Assembly (NCBI GenBank): GCA_021432605.1
Contig: MU271147.1
Coordinates: forward strand, 2,356,001-2,420,000
Origin: Coniochaeta sp. PMI_546
Lineage: Eukaryota; Ascomycota; Sordariomycetes; Coniochaetales; Coniochaetaceae
DNA: 64,000 nucleotides
Reading direction: 5' to 3'
This document shows, one piece after another, positions 43,693 through 55,891 of the stretch. Position 1 is the stretch's first letter. Every line of letters starts with the position of its first letter. The position numbers were made by a program, and so were the translations under genes. The notes beneath the pieces were generated by a model, which did no database searches, was not told the origin of the DNA, and saw only the letters and a program-made list of their open reading frames with translations.

Positions 43693-44363
43693 AACTCTCG
43701 CAACTTCGGAGGGATGGGTTCCCTCTCCCGATAAACAGCCTGAGCCTCAGCCGGAGGTTGGGCTGTGCAGGACTAGCGAAGAGGATTCGATGCGACAGCT
43801 CCCTGTCGTCGATGGGCGGGCACATATTCTGACTTTGTTTTTCGGAGAAAGCCATTGGAACCTTTGCTGAAGGCCAGGAAGGATCGCTTCGGCTGGGCCA
43901 GGAAGAGTAACATGGTTGGCGGTCTGTATTATACAGCAGAAAAGCGGCATACGCCCGCATAGGTGGCGTTGGGTGGCTTTTGATGTCAATGATTATCACT
44001 AGAGGAGGCATCATGGTTCAGGATCACGGTGTATCCGACTTATTTGGAGCTGTGCTCAGCTATGCGTTCAACCTTCTTCTCTTTTCAAATTAGTCGGGAC
44101 TCTTGGAAACCCGATTGATAGACGGGTACATGTCTCAATATGTAATGGAGATGCGCCACGCCCGATAAATCTATGATACACGCAACTAGGTGATATCGTT
44201 GCTATGGCCAGGTGACTGTATATAAGCCTCTTTCCCGGCTCTCGCCTGCGGCTTGAATGTGATTGTCTTTTGGCCATGCCTTTGCCACTAAACCATCTGG
44301 ATGCCCAGTTGTCCGTCCATCCGAGAGAATATTGTACACGGCATTTCTGATTGTTGTACCCAT
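43693..44363. other. Convergent 3' intergenic region, NUP57 / TOM5
   Basis: 670 bases of 3' UTR sequence with overlapping shadow frames only. Confidence 0.55.
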
Positions 44364-44674
44364 CTAGAACATCTTGGAAACGGCGTCGATGACGAACGGC
44401 GCTGTGCAGTCGTTCTGTCAGCGAATAGTCGAATGACGACCGGTAGCTTGGCATAGCTTACAGAGATACAGAGCGACAGCCGTCGCTACTGCTTGTTGGA
44501 CGGTAAAGTTGGCCTCGGCCTCAGCCTGGCGGATCTCCTCCTCCGAGAGCTGTGGTGGTGCGACTGGAGATTGAAGTTAGTTATGCTGCTGTCGAGTTTG
44601 GTGCACTGGTCTCGCTAGGTTCAAGCAGATACTGGACAATCGAAGTTGAAGGGTTACTCACATCCTCCGAACAT
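44364..44674 (-). CDS. TOM5: Mitochondrial import receptor subunit Tom5
   Basis: A three-exon gene of 50 residues, too small to appear as an open frame: exons 44662-44674 (13 nt), 44462-44563 and 44364-44401, with introns of 98 and 60 nt, all with consensus borders (GTGAGT...CCAG and GTAAGC...ACAG). The protein starts MFGGFAPPQLSEEEIRQAEA, continues with a single C-terminal membrane span (VQQAVATAVALYLSPFVIDA) and ends VSKMF. A short acidic cytosolic segment followed by a tail anchor is the layout of Tom5, the small TOM-complex subunit that passes precursors towards the Tom40 pore. Length matches fungal Tom5 (about 50 residues). Divergent from the glycine decarboxylase gene. Confidence 0.9.
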
Positions 44675-45354
44675 GATGATTGCGGGTTGTGGATGATGTT
44701 GTGGAGTGGTGTGTCGTTTCGAGGCTGTCGTCAAGTTGGTTATCGTCAGTAAGGCTGAAGCTTCAGGTGCACTCGATATGATGTCGTCGCCAGAATTTCT
44801 TTAATTGTGGAGCACCAGACATCTCACGCGACATGGGTGCAGCGCTCGGATCAGGGGAAGGCCAACCAAGAGATGCGCCGGTGTGAGTGGCTTTAAGACG
44901 GCCGAAAATACCCGAACATCATCAACTTTATCAGTGGGGCGAGAGGCGGTAAGCCGAGCCCGGTAACGGCCCATTGTAAGGGGGTGTTGAGAGATGTTAT
45001 CGGTGGCTCTTGTTGAATTTTGTTTTCTCTTAGGTCAACTTTAGTTTCAATTGTTCTTGAACGTGAGAAGCTCTGTTCGCGAGTTTACCTTAAAGGCTCT
45101 CTAGACAGTTTGCGGCTTGTCTGAGCTTCTCAACGCGTCTAGACCTAAAGCCTGGCTTCTTCTTTCGTCATAGAGTCTGCGGCAACAACTTACACCACAA
45201 TTCCTCCCTTAGAAAAATGCTTAACTGATAACGGATTTGGGTCTCAATTTTTCTTCACTCACCCCTTCACGGTCGGCTTAAGAGCTTCATAAACCTCGTT
45301 TGGACTATTCTGCTTCTTTTCTGGTTTCTGCTGGAGGTTCGATATCGCACAGTC
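44675..45354. other. Divergent promoter region, TOM5 / GCV2
   Basis: 680 bases between two genes for mitochondrial proteins. No coding frame. Confidence 0.55.
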
Positions 45355-47724
45355 ATGTCTGCTTCACGGCAACTTGGCCAACTTGGTCGGACGATAGGGA
45401 CCTCGGTACGCGTTTCACGTGGTGCTGGCCTCCGAACAAGCCCATGGGTTTGCACCACATGTTTACACACCAACCGCGTCACGCGGACCAGGACTCAAGT
45501 GCTTTCGGCGAGTCGATTGTATCACACAAGATATCCCACCTTGGACGACTTCCCGAGACGGCACATCGGGCCCGATGCACACAGCACTGAGCAAATGCTG
45601 GCGGCCCTGTCTCCACCCGTCAAGTCTCTGGATGAGTTTGTCACACAAGTCATCCCTCCAGATATCCTATCTGGACGTGATCTGTTTCCATCGGCACGAG
45701 ATGACTTTGAAACGCCTCTGTCGAAGGCTGTGAAGCCCGACCTGAGAGAATGGGAGGTCAAAAAGCTTGGTGAGACGGCAGCAAGTGAGAACATCACTAA
45801 CAAAAACTTCATTGGAACTGGATATTACGAGACGATTGTTCCCGAGGTCATCAAGAGGAACGTGCTCGAGAACCCGGCCTGGTATACCAGTTATACCCCT
45901 TACCAACCGGAGATCAGCCAGGGCCGCCTAGAGTCCCTGTTGAACTTCCAGACTGTTGTCTCTGATCTCACAGCATTGCCAATGTCAAATGCCAGTCTTC
46001 TTGACGAAGGCACTGCTGCAGCTGAGGCCATGACGCTGTCAATGAACGCTCTCCCTGCGTCGAGAGCTAAGCGCGCAGGCAAGACATACGTCGTGTCCCA
46101 CCGGGTTCACCCACAGACAATTTCCGTCCTGCAGAGCCGTGCGGAAGGGTTTGGTATCAAGATTCAAGTGGAGGATGTCTCTGACCTATCTAAGATCGAG
46201 GCCTTGGGAGACGACCTTGTTGGCGTTCTGGTGCAATACCCGGACACATGTGGCCAGGTCCAGGACCACCGTGGCCTCGCTGACCTGGTGCATAAGCAGG
46301 GTGCTCTGCTTGCTGCTGCCACCGACCTCCTGGCTCTCACTGTTCTCACGCCTCCTGGAGAGTGGGGCGCTGATATCGCTTTCGGAAATGCCCAGAGATT
46401 TGGTGTACCGCTCGGTTTTGGTGGTCCTCATGCTGCCTTCTTTGCCGTTACAGAGAAGCACAAGCGGAAGATGCCTGGCCGCCTTGTTGGCGTGTCGAAA
46501 GATCGTCTTGGCGGCCGAGCTCTTCGGCTAGCGCTTCAGACCCGCGAGCAGCATATCCGGCGAGAAAAGGCGACGAGTAATGTGTGCACCGCTCAGGCAC
46601 TGCTTGCAAACATGAGCTCGCTCTACGCTGTCTACCATGGCCCTGACGGCCTAAAGGCGATTGCCGAGAGGTGTATCCGGGGCGCTCGTGTTGTCCAAGC
46701 TGCTGCTGAGCAACTCGGCTACGAGACACTCGGCTCGGGTTCAGGCAAGGTGCCGTTCGACACGGTGGTAATCATCTGTCATGGGAAAGCCGACAAACTG
46801 ATTGAAGAGGCTGCCAAGGCCGGCATCAACATCCGCCGGATCGATGAAAATCAGATTGGTATTAGCGTGGACGAAGCCACCACAGAGACACATTTGGAGC
46901 AGTTGGTGAAGGTGCTGCAGTCGTCAGCTGAGCCGTCGTCTCGGAGTGCCGCTGAAATTGTAGCAACTCTTCTCGAGGCAGATAGCGGAAGCAGCACCGC
47001 GTCGATACCCGAGATCTTCCAGAGGAAGTCTCCCTACCTCACACACCCTGTCTTCAACACCCATCACTCGGAGACTGAGCTCCTCCGGTACATCTACCAT
47101 CTCTCCTCCAAGGACCTGTCCCTTGTACACTCCATGATTCCTCTAGGTTCTTGCACGATGAAGCTCAATGCCTCGACTGAAATGGTTCTCATTACGCAAC
47201 CGGGCTTCTCCAACGTGCACCCTCACGCACCCGCCGACCAAACCAAGGGCTATCAAAAGCTGATCGCCTCGCTCGAGGACCAGCTGCAGGACATCACAGG
47301 CATGGATGCCGTCTCACTGCAACCGAACTCAGGTGCTCAGGGCGAATTTGCCGGTCTTCGCGTGATCCGCAAGTACCTCGAGAGCAAAGGCGAGAAGAAG
47401 CGGGACATTTGCCTCATTCCAGTATCCGCCCACGGCACGAACCCAGCCTCGGCAGCTATGGCCGGCATGAGGGTCGTCCCTATTAAGTGTGATACGAAGA
47501 CAGGCAACCTCGATCTCGCTGACCTGGAAGCCAAGTGCGACAAATACTCGAAGGAGATTGGCGCCATGATGATCACATACCCGAGCACCTTTGGCGTTTT
47601 CGAGCCGCAGATCAAGCGCGTGTGCCAGATCGTCCACGAACACGGCGGCCAAGTCTACATGGACGGCGCCAACATGAACGCCCAAATCGGTCTCTGCTCG
47701 CCGGGCGAGATCGGCGCCGATGTG

Positions 47725-47759
<35 letters not shown>

Positions 47760-48591
47760 TCACGGCGGAGGTGGCCCCGGTGTTGGCCCCATCTGCGTGA
47801 AGTCACACCTGGCCGAGTACCTCCCGACCCAGAAAGTGCTAGACCTGAACGACCCGCACCACCCCGTCAGCAGCGCTCCGTACGGTAGTGCGAGCATCCT
47901 GCCCATCAGCTGGGCTTATAACACGCTCATGGGCGCCGAGGGCCTGAAGCAAGCAACCAAGATCACGCTGCTGAACGCTAATTACCTCCTCAGCCGTCTG
48001 CGGCCGCATTACCCCATCCTCTACACCAATGAGCACGGCCGGTGCGCTCACGAGTTCATCATTGATGCCAGGCCGTTCAAGGAGAGCTCCGGTATCGAGG
48101 CGATCGATATCGCCAAGCGGCTGCAGGATTACGGCTTCCATGCACCCACGATGAGCTGGCCTGTGGCTAATACCCTGATGATTGAGCCTACTGAGTCCGA
48201 GTCCAAGGAGGAGCTTGACCGGTTCGTTGACGCGCTGGTGTCTATCCGCGAGGAAATTCGCGAAATCGAGGAGGGGAAGGCGCCAAGGGAGGGTAATGTA
48301 CTGAAGATGTCACCACATCCGGTGCAAGATATTGTGGACGGCGATAGCGAGAAGTGGGATCGACCTTACAGCAGGGCCAAGGCGGCGTACCCGCTGCCGT
48401 GGTTGAGGGAGAAGAAGTTTTGGCCTACTGTTGCTCGGGTCAATGACAGTAAGTGCTTATTGAATCACTTTGACTGTGTGAGCAGTGTTACTGACGAGGT
48501 TACAGCATACGGCGACTTGAATCTGTTCTGCACTTGTCCACCTGTCGAGGACACAACGGGAGGGAATTTGTCTTCGACGCAGGAGTCGTAG
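45355..48591 (+). CDS. GCV2: Glycine decarboxylase P-protein, mitochondrial (glycine cleavage system)
   Basis: Exons 45355-48448 and 48506-48591 (57-nt intron, GTAAGT...TACAG) encode 1,059 residues. The PLP enzyme decarboxylates glycine and passes the aminomethyl group to lipoylated H-protein. The first ~60 residues are Arg/Ser/Thr-rich, a mitochondrial presequence. The mature part starts at DDFPRRHIGP, the usual family start, and has the N-terminal half, then the C-terminal half with SIPLGS-type motif (HSMIPLGSCTMKLN) and the PLP lysine in HLNLHKTFCIPHGGGGPG (Lys797). Length agrees with eukaryotic P-proteins of about 1,000-1,030 residues plus presequence. The terminal intron is a multiple of three with no stop, so unspliced RNA would encode a 19-residue insertion (1,078 residues). 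Divergent from TOM5. Confidence 0.97.
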
Positions 48592-50063
48592 GTGTTCGCA
48601 TGGGCTAGGACGGAAACTGGAACGGGTTGGATACGGACATGGATCGTAGTTCTTCAACAACATGGTCACAGGCGTACAAAGCATATATCGAAACGGGAGC
48701 GATTTTCAACATAATACCAGATACCCCACGAATCTATCTCTTTATGAGAGGGGTTTCAACAGCCGGGTCTGAGACAACTGGGCAGCGGGCATATTTTAAC
48801 ATACAGATAGACATGATACGGAGTTCAACACTGGCAGGAAAAATGCAGTAAAGTCACTCGGATACCTGCAACTTTATGCCTTGCTTGCACCGTGAAACCC
48901 AGAGAGTGGCATTCGCTTGAACTGGATGAGGTCTGTAAACTCGAGACGGCTAGCTCACGACGAATGTGGCTCAAAAAAAAAGAGATCGCTTGTCGCTACG
49001 GACTATATAGAGTGCAAACCGAGGTTAGAAGAAAGAGTTGGGCTTGAGAAGAGGTATTCCTTGCCACTGGACAGTGTTCGACTATGACTTTCGGCTCGTC
49101 CTTTGAATCTGTTTGAAACTCAAGTCACCAATGTCGAGTCTATCAAGAAGGGGCATAAGAGGTATTCCGAGAGTTCCTTCGATTTCGGTCATGGACACGC
49201 TTCTTCGGGTACGGGCCGCACACGGAGCTTCGCGCTCCAATCCATGTTCATCTAACAGCAGTGAATCTCCAATCCTTTATCAACCAGGAGTGAGAGCGCC
49301 CGGTTCCACCAATTACCTGCAATCAGGCTACAGCACCTGTATCATCTCCCGTAACCGCTATTGCTCTTACTTCTTCACGACTTCAGAAGAGGCAGGTCTT
49401 CAAGTTCGTACGGAGTAGCTTTCTGAAAATAGCGCGCCTCGTCTTTTATCGGATCCGTGGACATCTCTCGGAATCGAAGTGGCATATCAAGGGGTCTGGT
49501 TGGCTTCGACCCACACTCGAGCTTGCCGTGGCGATTACTTCAACTGCTTCCCCGTCTTGTCGGCGAAGCCATGAGGGGGCGGGCCCCGGCTTCATGGCCT
49601 CGGGGTGGTAGACACTTGCCCAATTGCTACCAGGAAGCCCAGAGGTTAGGGTGCTCCTGATGAAACGGAGTGCCTAGTCTAATCAGGATGAGAGGAGCTG
49701 TCTGAAAGCCGGCTTTGGACGACATTTTGAGGTGCAATAAGTTGAAGCACTGTTATGGTCGCTGTCTTCATTGTCATATGTGAATAGACCATTGCCGAGG
49801 GGTCACATCGGAGGGAAAAACCACTAGTTTGGTGATGGATGCTGTTCGCCTATTCCTCTCTGTCCATCAAGCGCCTCGGTGCACGCAAAGTGATGTCGGC
49901 AAGCTTGTTTGTTCATGGCTCTCACTCTCTTCTATACAGGACATTATGGAGGCCCACTTCCTAGTCTTCTAAACCCCGAGTAAGCCCCGGGCTCACACTG
50001 CACGTTCGAGTATGCGCTCTTGTGGAGAAATACGAAATCGCTTTTCAACATCCACAGCAAACA
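48592..50063. other. Intergenic region between GCV2 and tRNA-Gly
   Basis: 1.5 kb with the GCV2 3' UTR and no supported gene. Frames up to 101 codons have no recognisable content. Confidence 0.55.
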
Positions 50064-50142
50064 GCGCCAGTGGTTTAGTGGTAAAATCCATCGTTGCCAT
50101 TCGTGACTCGATGGGCCCCGCGTTCGATTCGCGGCTGGCGCA
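50064..50142 (+). tRNA. tRNA-Gly, anticodon GCC, with a short intron
   Basis: Acceptor GCGCCAG pairs perfectly with CTGGCGC, discriminator A. D-arm GTTT/AAAT; anticodon stem CATCG/CGATG with loop TTGCCA...T, anticodon GCC at 50096-50098. An apparent 8-nt intron (50100-50107, TTCGTGAC) sits one base 3' of the anticodon, the canonical place. The T-arm is CCGCG-TTCGATT-CGCGG. Spliced length is 71 nt, normal for tRNA-Gly. CTTTT follows the gene as a weak pol III stop. Confidence 0.95.
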
Positions 50143-50606
50143 TCCTTTTAGCTGTTTACGCCTTGTGCTTTTCTTTTTCCCTTCACAGAGACATAGGTAA
50201 CAGTACCGTATCTTAAACCAGGGCAGAACACCGACTTGATGGAGGATTAGTGCCATTGATTTTTGTTTGGCTTGCACAATTCCCCCGGTGCTTTTTGCTA
50301 GCATTACTCGATCTTGTGTGGGGTCACGTGGATCCGGGGTTTACTCCAGGGGCCTCATCGTCGACCGGGGTGATAGCCGAGGCTAACCACCAGCAACCCC
50401 TGGATGACGCTCGCGGCAAAGGATTTCCTCTCCGCCTGAGCGATGGCGCCGGCACGCATTGCCCCGCCATAAGCCGAAGGGTCAGTCAATTGGAGCCATC
50501 CTTCTGAAGCTTCTTGGTAACAGCACGTTTAAATACTTCTCACAGCCCGCCAGTACTTGAAGTTCAGGGACCCATTGGTGATCAAAAGTCAATCCAGGTC
50601 AAAAAT
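50143..50606. other. Upstream region of the methylcitrate dehydratase gene
   Basis: 464 bases between tRNA-Gly and the ATG. No gene. The sequence ggtcacgtggatcc near 50322 contains a CACGTG E-box, which may be regulatory, though a single hexamer is weak evidence. Confidence 0.45.
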
Positions 50607-52416
50607 ATGTCGGCAGTTAACCGTGGATTGCGCTCGGCTTCCAGATCGCTGCGTCTCCAGCAACGGACCGGTCTACAGTCGGCGGCAAGGCCATTGACAG
50701 TTGCATCGTCTCAAACTCTCCTCCACGCCGCTCGTCGGTCCGCTGTTTCTTCCTCCACATCACACAACTTTTCCACCATGTCTTCCCTCAAATCTGGAGG
50801 CCCTGTTGCACCCTCGGAGCATCGAGGATATGATCCAGAGATCACAGATATTGCCGACTATGTCCACAACAAGCCAATTGACTCGGATCTCGCTGTAAGT
50901 CTGGTGATGTTTCGAGAGAGAGAAAAAAAAGCTACCCCGCAAGCTGATCCGCGGCTAACCGTCCACAACAACAGTTCGACACAGCACGCTGGGTTTTCCT
51001 CGACACGCTCGGTTGCGGTCTCGAAGGCCTCCGGTTCAAGGAATGCGCGAAGCTGCTAGGTCCTATTGTCGAGGGCACCGTTGTGCCCAATGGAACCAGG
51101 GTTCCCGGCACACCCTTCCAGCTCGACCCCGTCAATGGCGCCTTCAACATCGGTGCCATGATCCGGTGGCTCGACTACAACGACTGCTGGCTGGCTGCCG
51201 AGTGGGGACACCCCTCGGACAACCTGGGCGCCATCCTCGCTGTGGCTGACTGGATCACCCGGACCAACAAGGCCGGCGGCAACATCGCTGGCGGCAAGAC
51301 CTTCACCGTCCGCGACGTTCTCGAGGCCATGATCAAGGCCCACGAGATTCAGGGCTGCCTGGCCCTCCTCAACTCCTTCAACAAGGTCGGCCTCGACCAC
51401 GTTGTCCTGGTCAAGGTTGCCAGCACCGCCGTGGTGAGCAAGATGCTCGGCCTCAATGAGAAGCAGACTGCCGATGCCATCACCCAGGCCTGGGTTGACG
51501 GCCAGAGCTTGCGGACATACAGGCACTCTCCCAACACCATGTCGCGGAAGTCGTGGGCTGCCGGTGACGCCTGCCAGCGTGCCGTCAACCTCGCCCTCAA
51601 GGTCCTGAAGGGTGAGCCCGGTGTCCCCACCGTTCTCTCGGCCCCCGTCTGGGGCTTCTACGATGTCCTGTTCAAGGGCAAGAAGTTCGAGTTCCAGCGT
51701 CCCTATGGCAGCTACGTCATGGAGAACGTCCTGTTCAAGGTCTCCTATCCTGGTATGTTCCCATCCTTTCTCCCTCATAAAACACAACTAACGAGACAAC
51801 AGCCGAGTTCCACTCCCAAACGGCCGTCGAGGCCTCCCAAAAGATCCACGCACAGCTCAAGGCCATGGGCAAGTCTGCCGCTGACATCAAGGCCGTCACA
51901 TGTCGGACGCACGAGGCCTGCATCCGCATCATTGACAAGCAGTTCAAGCCCATGGACAACTTCGCCGACCGCGACCACTGCATCCAGTACATGTGCAGTG
52001 TGATGCTGGTCTACGGCCGCCTGACGGCCAATGACTACACCGACGGTGGCGAGGCCGCCACCTCGGAGCTGGTCGAGTCCCTGCGCAAGAAGATCAAGTG
52101 CGTCGAGGACCCGCAGTTCACCAAGGACTACCATGACCCGGCTCTGCGCACCATCAGCAACGCCCTGACGGTCGAGCTGAACGACGGAACTGTTCTGGAC
52201 GAGGTTGTTGTTGAGGCACCTCTGGGTCACCGTCTGCGGAGAGAGGAGGCCAAGCCTGAGATTCTGGCCAAGTATAAGAGGCACCTTGAGCCGCACTTCA
52301 GCGCCGACAAGGTCAAGCAGCTTATCGATCTTGGTTTGGATTCCAAGAAGCTTGAGGCGACTCCTGTCGACGAATATGTCGACCTGTATGTTAAGGAGAA
52401 GAGCGAGTTTGTTTAG
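50607..52416 (+). CDS. PDH1: 2-methylcitrate dehydratase, mitochondrial (MmgE/PrpD family)
   Basis: Exons 50607-50894, 50975-51752 and 51803-52416 (introns 80 and 50 nt) encode 559 residues. The enzyme dehydrates 2-methylcitrate to methylaconitate in the methylcitrate cycle, which removes propionyl-CoA. Residues 1-55 are Arg/Ser/Ala-rich, a mitochondrial presequence, with a second in-frame Met at [10 protein letters not shown]. The PrpD fold follows: [40 protein letters not shown] with the family's conserved DxND and active-site region, and [20 protein letters not shown]. The C-terminal small domain carries [20 protein letters not shown]. The size matches fungal Pdh1/PrpD. Cis-aconitate decarboxylases share the fold, but this sequence has the typical PrpD pattern throughout. 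Confidence 0.93.
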
Positions 52417-53411
52417 ATTGGCTGTTGAAAATTGAGGACGCGTTCTATAGACGGTACGATCTTGATAATACCTTAAGTATGTGATGTTCATGAGAGATTT
52501 CCAAAGAACGTTACTCCATTTCTGGATACTTCACGGTTTACTGTCTTTTGGCGGTGTTGGTGACCGTTTGTGTTTGGCCTCCTGTACCAAGCGGTACCGT
52601 AGTGTCCATTGTCAAGAGCTGCTGCAGTGCTTCCTGATTCAGGTATCACGAATCGAACCGACATACCTGGTCTACTGCTGACGTCACTTACGGCTGAAGT
52701 TCTCACACTGTATCGCCCGTTAGACTGTGCCTTTCCGTCAGTAGTGATGTGTTGGCGCCCGACCTGATCATAAATAGTTGAGCTGAAATCTGCCTTGAAG
52801 GCTACTGCCCGATATCCTCGCTCTATCTTACCAGGCCCTGAAGAAGCGACTGTCTAGCACTATCTACTCACTGACCTTTGTTGAGAGCCAAAAACGGAGT
52901 TCTCTCTCCTGATACCGCTGTACCCTTAGCAGCAAAGCTGTGAATGGGTCGGCCATGGCAGCCATACCATTTGGCTTTTCGCTCGGCGATTTCATCGCGA
53001 CCATTACCAAGCTTATTATGAAGTATATTGGTTTCCTGCTTGGGGTTGGTCGTCCTACGGAGCACATGAGGCTGAATTGCCTGATGATGAGACTGATATC
53101 AGTCTGTGCCGCTGAGTTCTTGTGGTTCGCAGGCCCTTGACTACTACTATGATCACTTCCTCAGACCACGCATAGCTGAGCCCTCTATTCTGACTCTTCA
53201 CCGGAGTAGGTCAGCGAAGTTCATATTGCTGCCGGAAAAAAAAAAAAACAACTTACATCAAGGGATGGATCCAGGAACAAGAAAACTGCTTTTTCATCGA
53301 TTCTATGATGCTACGTAGTCTACAATAGTCTCTGGGGATCATCACAGATCACAGCAAGTTAGGATGCAAACTGTCACAAATACGATGAGATGAAACTATG
53401 AAGATCTATCG
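52417..53411. other. Convergent 3' intergenic region
   Basis: About 1 kb containing 3' UTRs of the methylcitrate dehydratase and transcription-factor genes. A 13-base A-run lies at 53236-53248. No gene supported. Confidence 0.5.
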
Positions 53412-55891
53412 TCATTGCAGATTTGGCCCCTCAAAACCTGCATCAGGCTGCGGCCACTGTGCCCATCCTGCAGTCATGGTCCCCCAAATATCAATGTACT
53501 CATTCGCGGGTATCGGAGGACCTCCAGCAGCAGTCCCTGGATGGTCGACTGGCATCGTATCGAACGGACCCAAACCAGTCGAAGCAAAGCTCTCGTCCCA
53601 AAGGGGATAATAAGACTCTAGACTGCCATCCATCATAGGGCATCCCTGCATCGTCTTGTCCAACAACATAGGATCCATGCCGACATCCAAATTCGCATCC
53701 ATTTCCGAATGCAGCGGCACGTCTGCCACAAGACCCTGCTGGGCCGGGACTCCCACCTCGACGCGTTTTCCTTTCTCCCGTGTCCTCATCCTGGAAGCCC
53801 TCTTCTCCCACTTCTTCCTCACCACACCCAGCACGACCTTACTCGCGCTCAGCACATCCATACTCCCACTCCCAGCCGGCTCATCTCCCATGTTCTCGAA
53901 TCGCTTGAGGTATTCGCCAAACCCAATCTCCTCTCTGGCCCAACCGTCATCCCACTCGGGACAATCCGGTATCGGGAAACTGAGCCTGAACGCCAGTATG
54001 ACGATGAGGATGAAACGCGCCCACTCGGCGCTCGAGAAAGAGTTCAATTCCGAGGCGGGGAGAGTGAGTAGCCAGTCAAAATAGGCGCGGAGGTCCGGTA
54101 TAACGGCGACTAAACGAGCTGGTTCGGCGGCGAAGGTTGCTGTTGTGTCTCCAGCTGTCTGAATGGAGGGCCGTTTGGTCTTTGGCATGGGGAGTTTGAG
54201 CAGCGGGGCGGTGGGGATGAAGATCTTTGCGAAGAGGAGGGAGAAGTGGATTGAAGCTGTTTTCTGTTAGACAGGTGATGTGTGGACAAGTGGTAAGAGA
54301 CTGCGACACACCAGTAGAGGAAATCTCAGGAGACATCCGGTTGTCCCATTCTGCGAGCTGGGATTCCATGCCCTTGAGCATCAGACTGATTTGGTGTTCG
54401 TTATGGCCGCCGGCTCTGCGCGTCTTTCGCAGGTCGTTGACTTCTTCCAGTATGTGTTGGATGCGAACAAGCCAGGCCAAGATGTGGTCGCCTTTGACGT
54501 CGCTGTCGCGCTCCATGATGGCGCAGCACTTGGTCGTGTACTTGGTGTATAGCAGAGCAGGAGTGCGGTTCCAGGCAGCCGCGAAGCTAGATACAAAATA
54601 ATACGTCGCTAGGTATGTTCTGATCTCCTCGAGGCGCTCGTCGCTCATCTTCTCGAGCGGCATATCGTCGCCGTCGGGGTCTTGATCCAGCTCCAGGTCG
54701 TTGACAATGTCGACTGCCATCCGCACATACTGGAAGGCCTGCTTGTTCTTGGGCCGTAAGTGGAACGGATACCTGTACGGATCAGCATGTTGGACCGTCT
54801 ATATCCTGTGTGGTGGAGGCAAAGCACTCGCACTCACCAAGCAGTATACACCACCAACCCCTGCAACAACTCCAGACTCCTCTCTCCGCCCGCGACAAAC
54901 TTCAGTCCCAGTACCTTCCTGAACTCGTCATCATAGAGACTGTGGCCCTGCAGAGTCCGACTCCCACTCGCAGCAGCTAGAATAGCCAGCAGCACAAACG
55001 GCTTAGCCTGTGCCAATCTAGGGACAGAAAATTCTTGCTCTTTGGCCTCATCATCGTTGGTTTTAAGGGATGAAGGCGCAACAGCAGGAAAATGCAGCAA
55101 CATCCGGCTCTCAAACTCAGCGAGCAGCTTCTCCGCCGAGTCAAGGTTAAATTGAGGTCTGACTCCAAGACTAGCTAGGGCACCTTTTCGCTTGCTCTTC
55201 ACCGTGCCGAAGCTGACGCTTGAGGGAGGTGTCGACAGTGCTGAGGCACCAACTGGAAGTGATGAGGCATGCGATGATGACGAGGCGCCAGCTGTGGACC
55301 CAGCTAGGTGATGAGAGGAGGAGGTTTCTCCTTCTTCATCGGAATAGGAAGAGTATGATACATCATCGTCATCTCCGGGGAACAAACCGTCGACGTACAT
55401 CTCGTGACTGCAGCGAAGGGTTTCCAAGTTTCCAGCTAGGTCTGCATATTCATCATGCATAGGTATGTCGATGGTGAATGTCTTTGAAGGACCTGGCGGG
55501 GGTGGTGCTGAGGGTCGGGGAGTTGAAGGTGCCGAGGATGGGCTGAGATAGATTAGGGGTCAATTACAAGATGGGTGAGATGTTGAACATGTCTGCCATG
55601 TGGGAAAGGGCGACGACGAGAGTGTACTTACTGTTTGGTACGAGGACGACGAGTTCGTGGACCGGTCTTGAAGATGCACTCTCGTTTGGAATCAGTGCAT
55701 CTGTTGAGGTGGTGGTGTGAGCATTCAGGTCTTGGTGAAGGGGGAAAGGGGGCCCGGAACCATGCATACCTCCTACATATACCAGACTGATTACTAGGCT
55801 GGCACTTGACCTTGGCAGCTCTACAAGCCTCACAGGCGTAAGTTATACGCGCCCGGCGCACCGCGTGGGTCTCTTGTTGAGGGTTGTCCAT
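53412..55891 (-). CDS. Zn2Cys6 fungal transcription factor
   Basis: Five exons: 55770-55891, 55632-55700, 54838-55542, 54312-54772 and 53412-54256, giving 733 residues. The binuclear zinc cluster spans exons 1 and 2: CEACRAAKVKC, then CRRC and TDSKREC, with spacing C-x2-C-x6-C-x8-C-x2-C-x6-C. Intron 1 falls between the last two parts. A basic stretch (RTRRPRTK) follows as linker. Next come an acidic/Ser-rich segment and a middle-homology region (RPKNKQAFQYVRMAVDIVND, then EEIRTYLATYYFVSSFAAAW). The C-terminus is Gly/Pro/Asp-rich and may be an activation region. DNA target and pathway are unknown; the neighbours are housekeeping genes, so context does not help. All exon joins keep frame. Confidence 0.9.

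Noticed and set aside
52640-52665. GGTTCGATT B-box-like sequence on the minus strand
   Set aside because: The flanking bases do not form a T-stem or acceptor stem, so it is not a tRNA.
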